Shown here piece by piece: positions 26,690-35,096 of a DNA stretch of 64,000 bases. Within the stretch, counting starts at the first letter, position 1. Every line of letters begins with the position of its first letter. Under the pieces are notes generated by a model. The model did not search any database and was not told the origin of the DNA. It saw nothing but the letters and a program-made list of their open reading frames with translations. The stretch lies in contig MEPO01000007.1 in the NCBI GenBank assembly GCA_001769805.1, forward strand, positions 62,001 through 126,000, read 5' to 3'. Both the position numbers and the translations under genes were made by a program. The stretch comes from Bdellovibrionales bacterium GWA1_52_35. Its GTDB lineage: Bacteria > Bdellovibrionota > UBA1018.

Positions 26690-27663
26690 GCGATTGCCCA
26701 AAGCATCACCCCCATCACCAGAAAACCCACCCATGAATCCGATCTGGGGGCGATCATCCCGGTCTGTTTGGCCAGGAGATTATTGACGCGTATACGGACA
26801 GAAGTGGCTTCCGCCCGCCTTAAAATTTCATTTTTCGCGTGATTCAACATACCTTGCTTCTGTTCCGCTGTCAGATCGCTTGCATCGTAGACTTTCAGAA
26901 TCGCCGAAGAAAGGGTCGCTGGCTTCCGTGTGATCTTGGCTGCCAGGGTATCACATGAAAGCTCCCGTACTTCCGTCAGAGTCCTGAAGGCGACCAGCGC
27001 TGCGGGATTGAATGCCTGCAAAGCACGCACGACCCAGATCCAGAAAAGGCGCAAATTCCCGCCATAGATAAAATGAGAATATTCATGGGCGATCACCGCT
27101 TCAAGCTCCGCCTCATCCAATTTGGAGATCAGACCACGAGATACCAAAAGCACTGGTTCGAAAACACCCTGCAGGGCGGCAATGGACTCTTCGGTTTCGA
27201 GCAGGAGTATTTTCAGCGGGCGTCCCGTGTCTTTTCTGAATCCGACAGTGTTGAATCCAGTTTTCAATTTTTCAAAAATCCGCTCAAGCTCTGAGTCGCG
27301 GCGGCGCAATTCAAAATAAGGAGGCAAACGACTCTGCCAAACAGGAACCAGCTCTTGGACAAGAAAAATGAACGCAGTACCGAAAAACAATAGAAGAATT
27401 GAAAAGCGAACCCCCGGATCCAGCGCCATGACCGCGTTCACCCAGCCATCCAGATGAATGAGCCGAAACCCCTCAGGCAGTGCGGGCAGCCCCAAAAACC
27501 GCGCGATTCCGAGGAGCGGTGGCAGGATCAGAACATGCCCCAGCAGATCAGCCCGAAGACCAGGAGCAAGCGGTCCAGAAAGACGGTGGAGCCCCCCAAT
27601 CCAAAGAAGCGGAATCATCGCTTGAAGGAAATTCAAGATCAGCAGGCTGACAAACAGTTGCAA
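26686..27663 (-). CDS. M56 family (BlaR1-like) membrane zinc metallopeptidase
   Basis: 325 residues from TTG 27663 with a GGAGG site 10 bp upstream. Membrane helices lie near 5-25, 40-60 and 85-107, and the active site HEYSH is at 193-197, followed by a further hydrophobic segment at about 200-220 and one at the C-terminus. This is the HExxH layout of M56/M48-type membrane peptidases. Unlike BlaR1 or MecR1 there is no penicillin-binding sensor domain, and no BlaI-like repressor gene is adjacent; the small gene at 26186 overlaps instead. The ribosome-binding site lies in a GGAGG/CCTCC dyad (27667-27678) that could hide it in RNA. Confidence 0.85.
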   Translation of the reverse strand: MQLFVSLLILNFLQAMIPLLWIGGLHRLSGPLAPGLRADLLGHVLILPPLLGIARFLGLPALPEGFRLIHLDGWVNAVMALDPGVRFSILLLFFGTAFIFLVQELVPVWQSRLPPYFELRRRDSELERIFEKLKTGFNTVGFRKDTGRPLKILLLETEESIAALQGVFEPVLLVSRGLISKLDEAELEAVIAHEYSHFIYGGNLRLFWIWVVRALQAFNPAALVAFRTLTEVRELSCDTLAAKITRKPATLSSAILKVYDASDLTAEQKQGMLNHAKNEILRRAEATSVRIRVNNLLAKQTGMIAPRSDSWVGFLVMGVMLWAIA

Positions 27664-27744
27664 AAGGGAGGTTCCTCCATGATTTCAAGTCTCTCAGGAA
27701 CGAGGAAGTACCGCAACCTGACAATTCCTTGATAATTAAGCCAT

Positions 27745-27827
27745 TTAGGTTGACCTAAGCGTCCGCCTAGGTACTTTTTCCTACTCGATCTAGGAACTCT
27801 CACCGATATTTCAAAAGATTCCTAGGT
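27745..27827. promoter_or_regulatory. Cluster of CTAGG-type sites between divergent M56 and cytochrome operons
   Basis: Within 83 bp: inverted repeat TTAGGTTGACCTAA (27745-27758), CCTAGGT (27766-27772), TCTAGGA (27789-27795) and CCTAGGT (27821-27827). CTAG is normally scarce in bacterial DNA, so four related TAGG sites spaced about 21-32 bp apart look like binding sites of one regulator. They lie midway between the M56 gene and the gene at 27899, placed to control both. The protein that binds is unknown. Confidence 0.5.
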
Positions 27828-27898
27828 GTTAATCTGGATTCACAGATGGGACACAAAGAACAAGCCCGTCACAGGCAAGACAAGAAAAGGAGTCTTTT

Positions 27899-28318
27899 AT
27901 GAAAACTTACAAATCCGGAACCCAGGTCCAATACGGCATCTACATCTCCCCAAAGGCGCTTGATTTTCGCTTCGTAGGGGCTGACAACGAAACCCTCGAA
28001 GGCAAGAGCGGAGCACAGTACTACCGCCTCCCCACCCTGATCGCGATCTTGTCGGCGCCGGCTCTCGGCGGCCTCTTTGTGATGACCTTCCCGGTAATTG
28101 TTGTCATCATGGTGGCCTTAGCGATCGTCAAGGCCATCACCTCGGCAGTCAGCTCCTTGGTCCAGGAAAGAGCTCACTTGGTGAATATGCAGTGGCAGCC
28201 CAGCGCCGCTTATCTTAATAAGAAGAGACGCGCAGGAAAATCTGAGAGCGCCCAGAAGAACTCAGCAGAACTCCAGAAGCTCGAAAAAGAAGTCGCGGAC
28301 CGCAAACAAGAGGAATAG
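27899..28318 (+). CDS. Small membrane protein upstream of the nonahaem cytochrome, unknown function
   Basis: 139 residues, ATG with AAAAGGAGT upstream. A short N-terminal cytoplasmic or periplasmic beta-rich part (1-45) precedes two adjacent hydrophobic segments (about 45-62 and 66-88), then a C-terminal charged helix (108-139) rich in Lys, Glu and Gln. I do not recognise a family. It lies 6 bp before the cytochrome gene and must be co-transcribed, so it may assemble or anchor the cytochrome; that is inference from position. Confidence 0.75.
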   Translation: MKTYKSGTQVQYGIYISPKALDFRFVGADNETLEGKSGAQYYRLPTLIAILSAPALGGLFVMTFPVIVVIMVALAIVKAITSAVSSLVQERAHLVNMQWQPSAAYLNKKRRAGKSESAQKNSAELQKLEKEVADRKQEE

Positions 28319-28324
28319 TTCGGA

Positions 28325-29470
28325 ATGCAGTATGACAGCTTGAGACTACGACTCACAAGTCTTGCCAAAGTATCAAAGTCCAAACAAACCTGGGCTGCCT
28401 TCCTGGCAACCCAGGTTTTCTTTCTGGCTGCAGCAGCAAGTGGCGCAAACAATCAACAGGCCCGATCAGCCCAGTCAGCCCAATCAGAAGGAGTAGAAGC
28501 CTGTCTGGCCTGTCATGCCGATGCGACTGATAAAATCAAATTCGGCAATGGCGCCACCCGCTCTGTCCGTGTGGATCAAAAGGGCTGGAATGAATCGGTT
28601 CATAACGGAAAGCTCTCCTGTACCGATTGTCACCGCGAAATCACCGGATACCCTCACCGCCCGGTAAAAGCCGATGACTCCCGGGATTACACGCTCCAGC
28701 GCGCCAATACCTGCCAGCGCTGCCATTATGCCCATTACACAAGAGTCCTCGACAGCATTCATTACGAGCTGCTCCAGTCGGGAATGCGCGAAGCCCCCAC
28801 GTGCGTCGACTGCCACGGGTCACACGCCATCAAAAATCCGAAATCTCCCAGGAAAGAAATTAACGACCGTTGTGGCAGCTGCCACTCAGAGGTCGCTGAC
28901 AGCTTCAAATCCTCGGTTCATGGCAAGGCCCTGAGCGAGGACAATCAGGATGTTCCTGTCTGCACCGATTGCCATGGCGCCCATGCGGTAGCGGGACCGG
29001 CCAAAGAACACTTTCGCGAAGACTCATACAAAAGTTGCGCAACTTGCCATAGCGATGCCGAAAAAATGAAAAAATACGACCTTAACCCGGACGTACTCGA
29101 TACTTATCTCGACGACTTCCACGGTGCTTCGAACCGGCTCTATTCAATGGGAGCCGGGACACCTGGCAAACCGATTGCGAGTTGCACCGACTGTCATGGC
29201 ATCCACAATATCCAGTCCTTCAAATTGCCGGGCGCAAAAAAAGCGGCTCGTGAACAGATAGTGAAAACCTGCCAGAACTGCCACGAAGGCGTTCCTCCAT
29301 CTTTCGCCGACGCCTGGATGTCGCATTACAGACCCACGTTTGAAAACGCCCCCCTCGTCTGGGGCGTCAAGTGGTTTTACCGCTTCGTTATCCCACTCAT
29401 CATGCTCGGACTGGTTCTCCACATCTTATTGCATTTATGGCGGCTTAAAATAAAAGGGCCCCGGCACTGA
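28325..29470 (+). CDS. Nonahaem c-type cytochrome with C-terminal membrane anchor
   Basis: 381 residues. An N-terminal signal segment (about 24-40) exports a chain with nine CxxCH motifs at residues 60, 99, 130, 160, 183, 213, 238, 287 and 316. A single C-terminal helix (about 350-372) with two His (HILLHLW) anchors it. Spacing resembles the doubled-CxxCH/NapC-type group. Maturation needs a cytochrome c assembly system not encoded here, although the DsbD core at 37043 could supply reductant. It is likely a periplasmic electron carrier that could accept from the pentahaem-cytochrome b protein at 8794. Its last 26 bp overlap the convergent gene. Confidence 0.9.
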   Translation: MQYDSLRLRLTSLAKVSKSKQTWAAFLATQVFFLAAAASGANNQQARSAQSAQSEGVEACLACHADATDKIKFGNGATRSVRVDQKGWNESVHNGKLSCTDCHREITGYPHRPVKADDSRDYTLQRANTCQRCHYAHYTRVLDSIHYELLQSGMREAPTCVDCHGSHAIKNPKSPRKEINDRCGSCHSEVADSFKSSVHGKALSEDNQDVPVCTDCHGAHAVAGPAKEHFREDSYKSCATCHSDAEKMKKYDLNPDVLDTYLDDFHGASNRLYSMGAGTPGKPIASCTDCHGIHNIQSFKLPGAKKAAREQIVKTCQNCHEGVPPSFADAWMSHYRPTFENAPLVWGVKWFYRFVIPLIMLGLVLHILLHLWRLKIKGPRH

Positions 29471-32396
29471 TCACCGCGAACAGCTCGCCCCGTCCGCGCG
29501 CCTGCTTTCTGAAGCCATAATCATATTCGATAGTGAATTCCACAGGCGCTTCAAAAAAGAATCTTGTGCTCAATTTTACCCCTGCCCCGGCGGACGGTAA
29601 CGACCGGGCAGGCCGGCCCTCCGAAAGAAGCAGCGACGTCTCGCCAAAAACGAATCCGTAGAAATTTTCAAAAAATACCGGCGCAGTCCCGATTCCGCGA
29701 AAGACCCTCAGCAGCGGAAAATAATAATCGAGCGAGAAGACATTCGCATTCCGGGCATAAAACACCGTCAGCGGATAGCCCCTGATTCCAAGCTGATCCA
29801 GGGAATCAGACGCATGAGCGCTCGTCAAAGAAGAGGCATTCCCCTCCAACGTGACATTCGCAGGAAAATATTCGAAATTGGTACGAGAACTCCACGCCCC
29901 CTTGAGCTTGGGAATAGCCACCGAATGATCGGAAATCCTGAGGTACTGCCGAGCGATGTACAGTGCTTTCCAGGTGGCCAGTCCGTCATCCAAATAGCTT
30001 CGTCCAGCAAGAGTCATGCGTCCACCGCCCTCCGGCACAACCGCCAGTCGTGACGTTTCCGTATCAGAGTACTCCAAAGCCAGATCCGCACTCGGCACGT
30101 ACTTTTTTGCAAATATGAGCCGATCAGAGGAATCGGTACGTTCGTAATTAAAAGACCGGTCCGCCCTGAAAGCCAGCGCAGTATTGAAGCGGGAATAAGT
30201 GTTCAACCACGCGCGGGACAACTCAACTTCCAGCCGTGCTCTTCGCGTGTAATTCAGAAGACCGCTGAACGCGCTTGTCGTATTCTCTGCGGATAAAGTG
30301 ACTGTCGGCCAGAACATCCGGTTGGTATAGGTGACAAGCCAATCGGGTTTTGCGGTCAAAGTGTCATAAGTAAAAAGCAGAAAATAGCGATGCCGGTCGA
30401 TTGCATCGAAACCCAGCATCTGACCACCGAAAATTGCCCGATTCACATCAAAACCAAGCAACGGGGCCCACTGCCTGGGCCAGATACTCGGAGTAGCGGA
30501 GTACTCAGTTGAATTGTACTCAACCTCCGACCAGGGCTGCTCCTGCACAACCGCCTTCGGGGCGGGCGGCTCAGAAATGGTCAGGGCGTTGATTGGAAGC
30601 GGAGCAAGCAATCTTGAACGTGCGAGATTCCAACCATTTCCAGAGAAATAGGCGGCATGGAATTCAGACGAATCAGAACTCTCTGCGGCAGAGAAGAACG
30701 GAAACGCCAAACCAGTTGTGACATTACTCACCAGTTCTGGTTCCCGGTCCTGGCGATAGCGATAAAGATTATCCACCCCTGTCAGATCAGAAATATAATA
30801 TATTTCTCCAGCTCTGGAGACAGCGGGTTGCCGATTAAACTTCCCGTTTTTTACCAGAGCACTGATTTGTCCGGATTTCCGGTCAAAATGGATAATTTCT
30901 TGGCTCGCCTGCCCGTTCGTGTGAAGAGAGAACACGATCTCAGAACCATCGGGTTTTGAAAAAACCGGATTCGAAACCCTGTCGTAAACTGCCGGCATGA
31001 ATACGCGCTCCACCGGACCAAGCTCAAAACGATCCTCTTTCTTGAGCAGCGGCGTGATCGCCAGCCCTGTGGTCGCATCTTGAGTCAGCGTAAAGACCAC
31101 CCACTGTCCATCGCGTGAAACGGAAGGATCCCGGGCTCTCAGGCCACTCGAAAGAGCATAGACCGTGTCCTCGTCCAGACTGTAGGCATGCAGATCGCTG
31201 AAAGTCGTATAGTTGGAAGTACGCCCAACGGCGCTGAAGAAAAGAGTTGATGAATCTGCAGAAAACGAAATACCCGTTCCATAAAATTTGTCGATCAGCC
31301 TGCGCACAATGCCCGTCTTCTGCTCCCGCAGGAAAAGTCCCATTCTACGATCAGAAGAGTCCGCCGTGTACGCAAGCCATTTCCCATCCGGCGAGAGCGC
31401 CCCCCCGAAGGTTTGAAAATTATTTTCAGTCAGCTGCACAATTTGGGATTCGGGTTCAGAGCGAAGCTTTTCAAGATCTGCAGTAATGCGTTTCTGGGTT
31501 GCGGCCTGCCAGCTATTCCAGATCTGATACCAGTTCTTGCCTGTGATATTTTCCAAGTTGCCATTGATAAAGAACGGGAACCTTAAACCTGAGCGGTATG
31601 ACAGAAGTCCGAGAGCATGATCACTGGACTGAATCAAATCCCTCGCATCTGCGGTAGGTCCGACCTGCACCTCTGAGGCAAGCTGGTTGAAGAGTTGATA
31701 GCCACTGAAATACCGGATTTCTCCCCCGGGATAGTATGGATTGGGTCCGTTGAGTTGATCCAGATGAATGTCCAAAGAAGACCGGAGCAACATATCGTAA
31801 TATGGACTGCGGCCTCGCCCCGCGCGCGTCAGCCTGGTTTCCATGTAAACGGCCAGGCCCTCCAGCAACCAGGGATGCAGCGCCGAGTTCGGAAGAAACA
31901 CATCACCAAAGACATAACGGAGGGGAGTCCAGATGCCGCGCGTGATGTCCATATTCAAAAAATGCGTATACTCGTGAAGAACCAGGAGCCTCAGCCAGTC
32001 ATCATAGTAAGAGGTGCTGTACCAATCCTCTGGTGGCGTCACCATCAGAACCACACCAATTCTGGCCACTGGTGTGGCAAACCCGTTTGCCAGATCCGTA
32101 TTATCGACGATCAGGACCTGGGTCCGATTCAAAGGGGACCACAAAAGCCTTGGAGAAAGAAGCAGATGTGCCTCTTCAAACAAGTTGGCTGCGCGATTTG
32201 CGGTTCTTTCCAACTCCTCCGGGAAAGTGACTCTGAAATGTTCCGTTTCGATCGTCCGCCATTTCAAAGAAGGATCCAGGTCAACCGCATCGCTCACCCC
32301 CGGCAACGCCGCCTGAACCGCGAACGAAGGCATGCCCACCAAAAGCAGACAGGATGAAATGAGGGCGGCACCGATGGTGGTCGGGATTTTAAGCAT
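29445..32396 (-). CDS. Zinc-peptidase-like / TolB-type propeller / outer-membrane barrel fusion protein
   Basis: 983 residues, signal peptide about 1-30. Residues 45-200 form a peptidase MA-like domain with HEYTH at 141-145 and the downstream Glu in LLEGLAVYME at 179, the gluzincin zinc-site pattern. The middle (about 310-590) has repeated DGKWLAYTAD/DGQWVVFTL-type blades of a PD40/TolB-like beta-propeller. The last 300 residues show alternating beta-strand patterns and end in a hydrophobic segment with terminal Phe, typical of outer-membrane barrels. It is likely a surface or periplasm-facing protease or assembly factor; substrate unknown. Its 3' end overlaps the convergent cytochrome gene by 26 bp. 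Confidence 0.82.
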   Translation of the reverse strand: MLKIPTTIGAALISSCLLLVGMPSFAVQAALPGVSDAVDLDPSLKWRTIETEHFRVTFPEELERTANRAANLFEEAHLLLSPRLLWSPLNRTQVLIVDNTDLANGFATPVARIGVVLMVTPPEDWYSTSYYDDWLRLLVLHEYTHFLNMDITRGIWTPLRYVFGDVFLPNSALHPWLLEGLAVYMETRLTRAGRGRSPYYDMLLRSSLDIHLDQLNGPNPYYPGGEIRYFSGYQLFNQLASEVQVGPTADARDLIQSSDHALGLLSYRSGLRFPFFINGNLENITGKNWYQIWNSWQAATQKRITADLEKLRSEPESQIVQLTENNFQTFGGALSPDGKWLAYTADSSDRRMGLFLREQKTGIVRRLIDKFYGTGISFSADSSTLFFSAVGRTSNYTTFSDLHAYSLDEDTVYALSSGLRARDPSVSRDGQWVVFTLTQDATTGLAITPLLKKEDRFELGPVERVFMPAVYDRVSNPVFSKPDGSEIVFSLHTNGQASQEIIHFDRKSGQISALVKNGKFNRQPAVSRAGEIYYISDLTGVDNLYRYRQDREPELVSNVTTGLAFPFFSAAESSDSSEFHAAYFSGNGWNLARSRLLAPLPINALTISEPPAPKAVVQEQPWSEVEYNSTEYSATPSIWPRQWAPLLGFDVNRAIFGGQMLGFDAIDRHRYFLLFTYDTLTAKPDWLVTYTNRMFWPTVTLSAENTTSAFSGLLNYTRRARLEVELSRAWLNTYSRFNTALAFRADRSFNYERTDSSDRLIFAKKYVPSADLALEYSDTETSRLAVVPEGGGRMTLAGRSYLDDGLATWKALYIARQYLRISDHSVAIPKLKGAWSSRTNFEYFPANVTLEGNASSLTSAHASDSLDQLGIRGYPLTVFYARNANVFSLDYYFPLLRVFRGIGTAPVFFENFYGFVFGETSLLLSEGRPARSLPSAGAGVKLSTRFFFEAPVEFTIEYDYGFRKQARGRGELFAVISAGALLF

Positions 32397-33318
32397 CGGG
32401 TGCGACCTGCAGAATTTTCAATTCCGCTTGTGTTAGAGCGCTTCGAAGCCGGGTTCCGGGTTCGAGAAAGTTCTTTTTCAGAAGGCCCAAACAAAGATTC
32501 GCCGAAACACTTGTGATTTTTCCGACTTCTTTCCCCTCAGAGTCCAGGATCAACTCGCCCGATTTCGGAAGAGCTCCCTGGCATTCCAATTTTACGAGTC
32601 GCCGAGGAGGAGAACCCTGGGATGAAATACGTTCGATCACCTCCTGACCGGGATAGCAGCCCTTGGTTCGGGAAATCGAATCCAGCATTCCCACTTCCAG
32701 CGGAATCACGGTTTCATCAATCTCCATCCCCAAGCGCGGCCGGACCATTTCGATCCGCCACCGCTCCAAGATTTCGAACGGAACTTCATTCACCGGCCGT
32801 TTTTCTTTCCAGGAATTTTCAAGACCCAAAAGTTGCTGCTGAGTTCCCAAAAATACGGTCCAAGGGCGTCCGTATTGAGTTCGACCGTGGTCGCAAGCCC
32901 TCACGCCATCTGGAAGAAGATTCGTTTTAAGTACGTTCTCCGAGGTTTCAGAACCCAGGTTAAAAACCCAGAGTGCTGACAAGCCGGAAGCAACCTCCAC
33001 AGCCACCTTGTCTGCAAAAATGTAACGTTCAAGAACCTGCTGAGTGCGCGTCAGCCAGAGCCCATCCACGCCTGCGTCGAATTCCATGGCATATTCAGCA
33101 GAGGCAGTATTCCACAAAGTAAATGCGGCCTCAATTTTGCCATTGGCAGAAAGCAGGCACGCATCTGTTCCCTGGCCAGGCTGCAAGATTTTAACGTGAG
33201 CCGTCGTGATTCTGTGGAGAAAATCCTGGGCATCCGGTCCTGAAATCTTGAGCCAGACCCATTGGATCGGAGCTTCTGGGCGGTAAATCTGGATTTGATC
33301 AATCATGTCTTGAGCCAT
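32389..33318 (-). CDS. ygfZ: YgfZ/GcvT-like folate-binding protein
   Basis: Folate-dependent protein needed for maintenance of certain Fe-S enzymes. The YgfZ signature KGCYPGQEVIER with its functional Cys is at about residues 220-231, and the family's C-terminal beta-barrel follows. ATG 33318 gives 309 residues; an in-frame TTG at 33336 is less likely, and no strong ribosome-binding site marks either. Its stop overlaps the start of the large peptidase/barrel gene by 8 bp, so the two share a transcript although a functional link is unclear. It is divergent from the YhaM-like nuclease gene. Confidence 0.9.
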   Translation of the reverse strand: MAQDMIDQIQIYRPEAPIQWVWLKISGPDAQDFLHRITTAHVKILQPGQGTDACLLSANGKIEAAFTLWNTASAEYAMEFDAGVDGLWLTRTQQVLERYIFADKVAVEVASGLSALWVFNLGSETSENVLKTNLLPDGVRACDHGRTQYGRPWTVFLGTQQQLLGLENSWKEKRPVNEVPFEILERWRIEMVRPRLGMEIDETVIPLEVGMLDSISRTKGCYPGQEVIERISSQGSPPRRLVKLECQGALPKSGELILDSEGKEVGKITSVSANLCLGLLKKNFLEPGTRLRSALTQAELKILQVAPDA

Positions 33319-33392
33319 GTTTAGGGTGTAGGACAAAACCCTATTTGAATCAAGGGCACACCATGATAGGCCACAGTCTGAGGATTTGCACC

Positions 33393-34406
33393 ATGAACAA
33401 GACCCAATTCATCAAGGACTTGAAAGACAAGGACACCGTGTCCGCTCCCTTTCTCGTGAAATTCAGTGCCGTGGCAGTCGGTAAGAACGGCAAGCCGTAC
33501 ATGAATTTAATTTTGATGGATAAAACGGGTGAAGTGGAGGCCCGCCTCTGGGAAGACGTCCAGCAGCATATCGGACAGGCCGTCAAAGACAGCTACATCA
33601 ACGTTGAAGGCCGCTGCCAGACCTATCAGGGTCGCAGGCAAGTGGTGATCAACCGCCTGCAGCTCCTCCGGGAAGATGAAGTCGACTCGAAAGACTTCGT
33701 TGCCGAAGGCACCCTCGATGCCGAAGCACTTTATGCCACTCTTCTGGGCCATATTGAGTCCATGAAAGATCCCCATTACAAGGCCCTGGCCGAAGCCATC
33801 TTTCGCGATGATCTGGAAATTGCAGATAAAATGAAACGTGCCCCCGCAGCCAAAACCCTGCATCACGCCTATCGCACAGGCCTCCTTGAACACGTTCTTT
33901 CGATCACTACGACCTTGGAGGCTCTCGCTGTTCATTATGGCAAGCACTTGAATCGCGACCTGCTTCTGCTGGGCGGCTTCCTCCATGATATCGGAAAGCT
34001 CTGGGAGCTTTCTTTTGAGCGCGTGATTGACTACACGACCGAAGGCAAATTGATCGGACATCTGGTCATGGGCACTGAACTCATCGACCGCAAGGTCCGT
34101 GAACTCGACGCGCAGCCTGGACGACTTCCCTCGCCGTTCCCGGTCGACAAGCAACTGCTGATCAAACACGTCATTCTGGCTCATCACGGGCAACTGGAAT
34201 ATGGCTCCCCCAAGCGTCCGAAATGCCTGGAAGCACTCGTAGTGCATATGATTGACGATCTCGATTCAAAGATGAACTCGATCAGCACTTTCATAGAACA
34301 GGATCTGACAACCGGACAATGGACGGGGCTCAACCGGCAGTATGAAAGATTTTTCTTCAAGCCTGAGTGGGCGCAACCGAAAGCGCTTACGCAAGAATAT
34401 ACCTAG
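33393..34406 (+). CDS. YhaM-family 3'-5' exoribonuclease (OB-fold + HD domain)
   Basis: 337 residues from ATG 33393, with TGAGGA upstream. The N-terminal OB-fold (about 10-100) with LMDKTGEVEARLWED is of the tRNA-anticodon/nucleic-acid-binding type, and the HD domain has TGLLEH then GGFLHDIGKLWEL around residues 165-210, giving the metal-binding HD doublet. The pattern matches YhaM/CBF1 nucleases that degrade RNA or single-stranded DNA. Its stop codon lies within the higBA operator dyad, and it precedes the toxin gene by 33 bp. Confidence 0.9.
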   Translation: MNKTQFIKDLKDKDTVSAPFLVKFSAVAVGKNGKPYMNLILMDKTGEVEARLWEDVQQHIGQAVKDSYINVEGRCQTYQGRRQVVINRLQLLREDEVDSKDFVAEGTLDAEALYATLLGHIESMKDPHYKALAEAIFRDDLEIADKMKRAPAAKTLHHAYRTGLLEHVLSITTTLEALAVHYGKHLNRDLLLLGGFLHDIGKLWELSFERVIDYTTEGKLIGHLVMGTELIDRKVRELDAQPGRLPSPFPVDKQLLIKHVILAHHGQLEYGSPKRPKCLEALVVHMIDDLDSKMNSISTFIEQDLTTGQWTGLNRQYERFFFKPEWAQPKALTQEYT

Positions 34407-34416
34407 ACAAGGTATA
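34398..34416. promoter_or_regulatory. Candidate HigA operator (inverted repeat) of the higBA operon
   Basis: Perfect 7-bp inverted repeat TATACCT (34398-34404) / AGGTATA (34410-34416) with spacer AGACA. It lies 24 bp before the higB start, spans the stop of the upstream nuclease gene and covers the predicted -35 element. Autorepression by HigA-type antitoxins through such dyads is well known; binding here is inferred. Confidence 0.65.
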
Positions 34417-34433
34417 CCCGAATCAGGTAAAGT
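34404..34433 (+). promoter_or_regulatory. Candidate sigma-70 promoter of higBA
   Basis: TAGACA (34404-34409), an 18-bp spacer and TAAAGT (34428-34433). Transcription would begin about 34440, at or next to the ATG of higB, predicting a leaderless or very short leader mRNA. The -35 element overlaps the dyad at 34398-34416, as expected for a repressed toxin-antitoxin promoter. Confidence 0.45.
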
Positions 34434-34439
34434 AATTGT

Positions 34440-34736
34440 ATGGCGATCCGGTCCTTTGCGGATGCAGATACAGCGAAATTTTTCAAGACTGGGAAGGTTG
34501 CCAAAGGCGCTGGCTGGCATTCGGTTGCGGCAGTCGCCCGCCGCAAGCTCGATATGATCCATTACGCTGTGAGACTCGACGACCTGAGGTCACCTCCAGG
34601 GAACCGATTAGAGGTGTTGTCGGGCGATCTGGCGGGTTTTCACAGCATCCGGATCAACGATCAGTGGCGGGTGGTGTTCCGGTGGGAAGCGACAGGGCCG
34701 ACGGAAGTCAGAATCTGCGATTATCATAGAGGGTAG
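34440..34736 (+). CDS. higB: HigB-type (RelE superfamily) toxin
   Basis: 98 residues. The family core GNRLEVLSGDLAGFHSIRINDQWRVVF is present in pieces (GNRLE at about 58-62, SIRINDQWRV at about 72-81), which places it in the HigB/RelE ribosome-dependent mRNA endonucleases. It precedes its antitoxin by 4 bp, the inverted toxin-first order that is characteristic of higBA. No in-frame stop or missing segment, so it should be active. No ribosome-binding site is evident, in line with a near-leaderless message. Confidence 0.93.
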   Translation: MAIRSFADADTAKFFKTGKVAKGAGWHSVAAVARRKLDMIHYAVRLDDLRSPPGNRLEVLSGDLAGFHSIRINDQWRVVFRWEATGPTEVRICDYHRG

Positions 34737-34740
34737 TTTT

Positions 34741-35034
34741 ATGGAGATGAAAAGAAAACCGACTAGTCCCGGCGAGATCCTCTCAGAAGAGTTTTTGAAG
34801 CCGATGAAACTCACTCAGAAGCAGCTTGCGGATCACCTCGGCTGCGACATTAAGGTAATCAATCGCATTATTAACGAGAAGACATCTGTGACCGCGGAAA
34901 TGGCGCTGAAGCTCGCGGCTGCCTTCAATACGAGTGCTGATTTTTGGCTCAATGCCCAGAACGCAATCGATCTTTATGAGGCGGGCAAGAAGGTGAAGAA
35001 GCTACCTTCGGCGATTTTGAAAAAGGCGAGCTGA
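34741..35034 (+). CDS. higA: HigA-type antitoxin with Xre helix-turn-helix
   Basis: 97 residues. PTSPGEILSEEFLKPM near the N-terminus and the helix-turn-helix (LTQKQLADHLGCDIKVINRIINEK, residues about 21-44) are standard for HigA. The C-terminal helix carries FWLNAQNAIDLYEA, which contacts the toxin. Start ATG 34741 lies 4 bp after the higB stop. It should bind the 34398 dyad and repress the operon. It is likely to be a horizontally mobile stabilising module, but no flanking repeats or integrase are present. Confidence 0.94.
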   Translation: MEMKRKPTSPGEILSEEFLKPMKLTQKQLADHLGCDIKVINRIINEKTSVTAEMALKLAAAFNTSADFWLNAQNAIDLYEAGKKVKKLPSAILKKAS

Positions 35035-35096
35035 TCATCAGTAATGAGGGATCGGGGCAGACTCATTAATAAATCGAAAACCTTGCAACCCGTTCG

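Noticed and set aside
26686-27663. BlaR1/MecR1 beta-lactam sensor
   Set aside because: No penicillin-binding domain and no BlaI-type repressor next to it.
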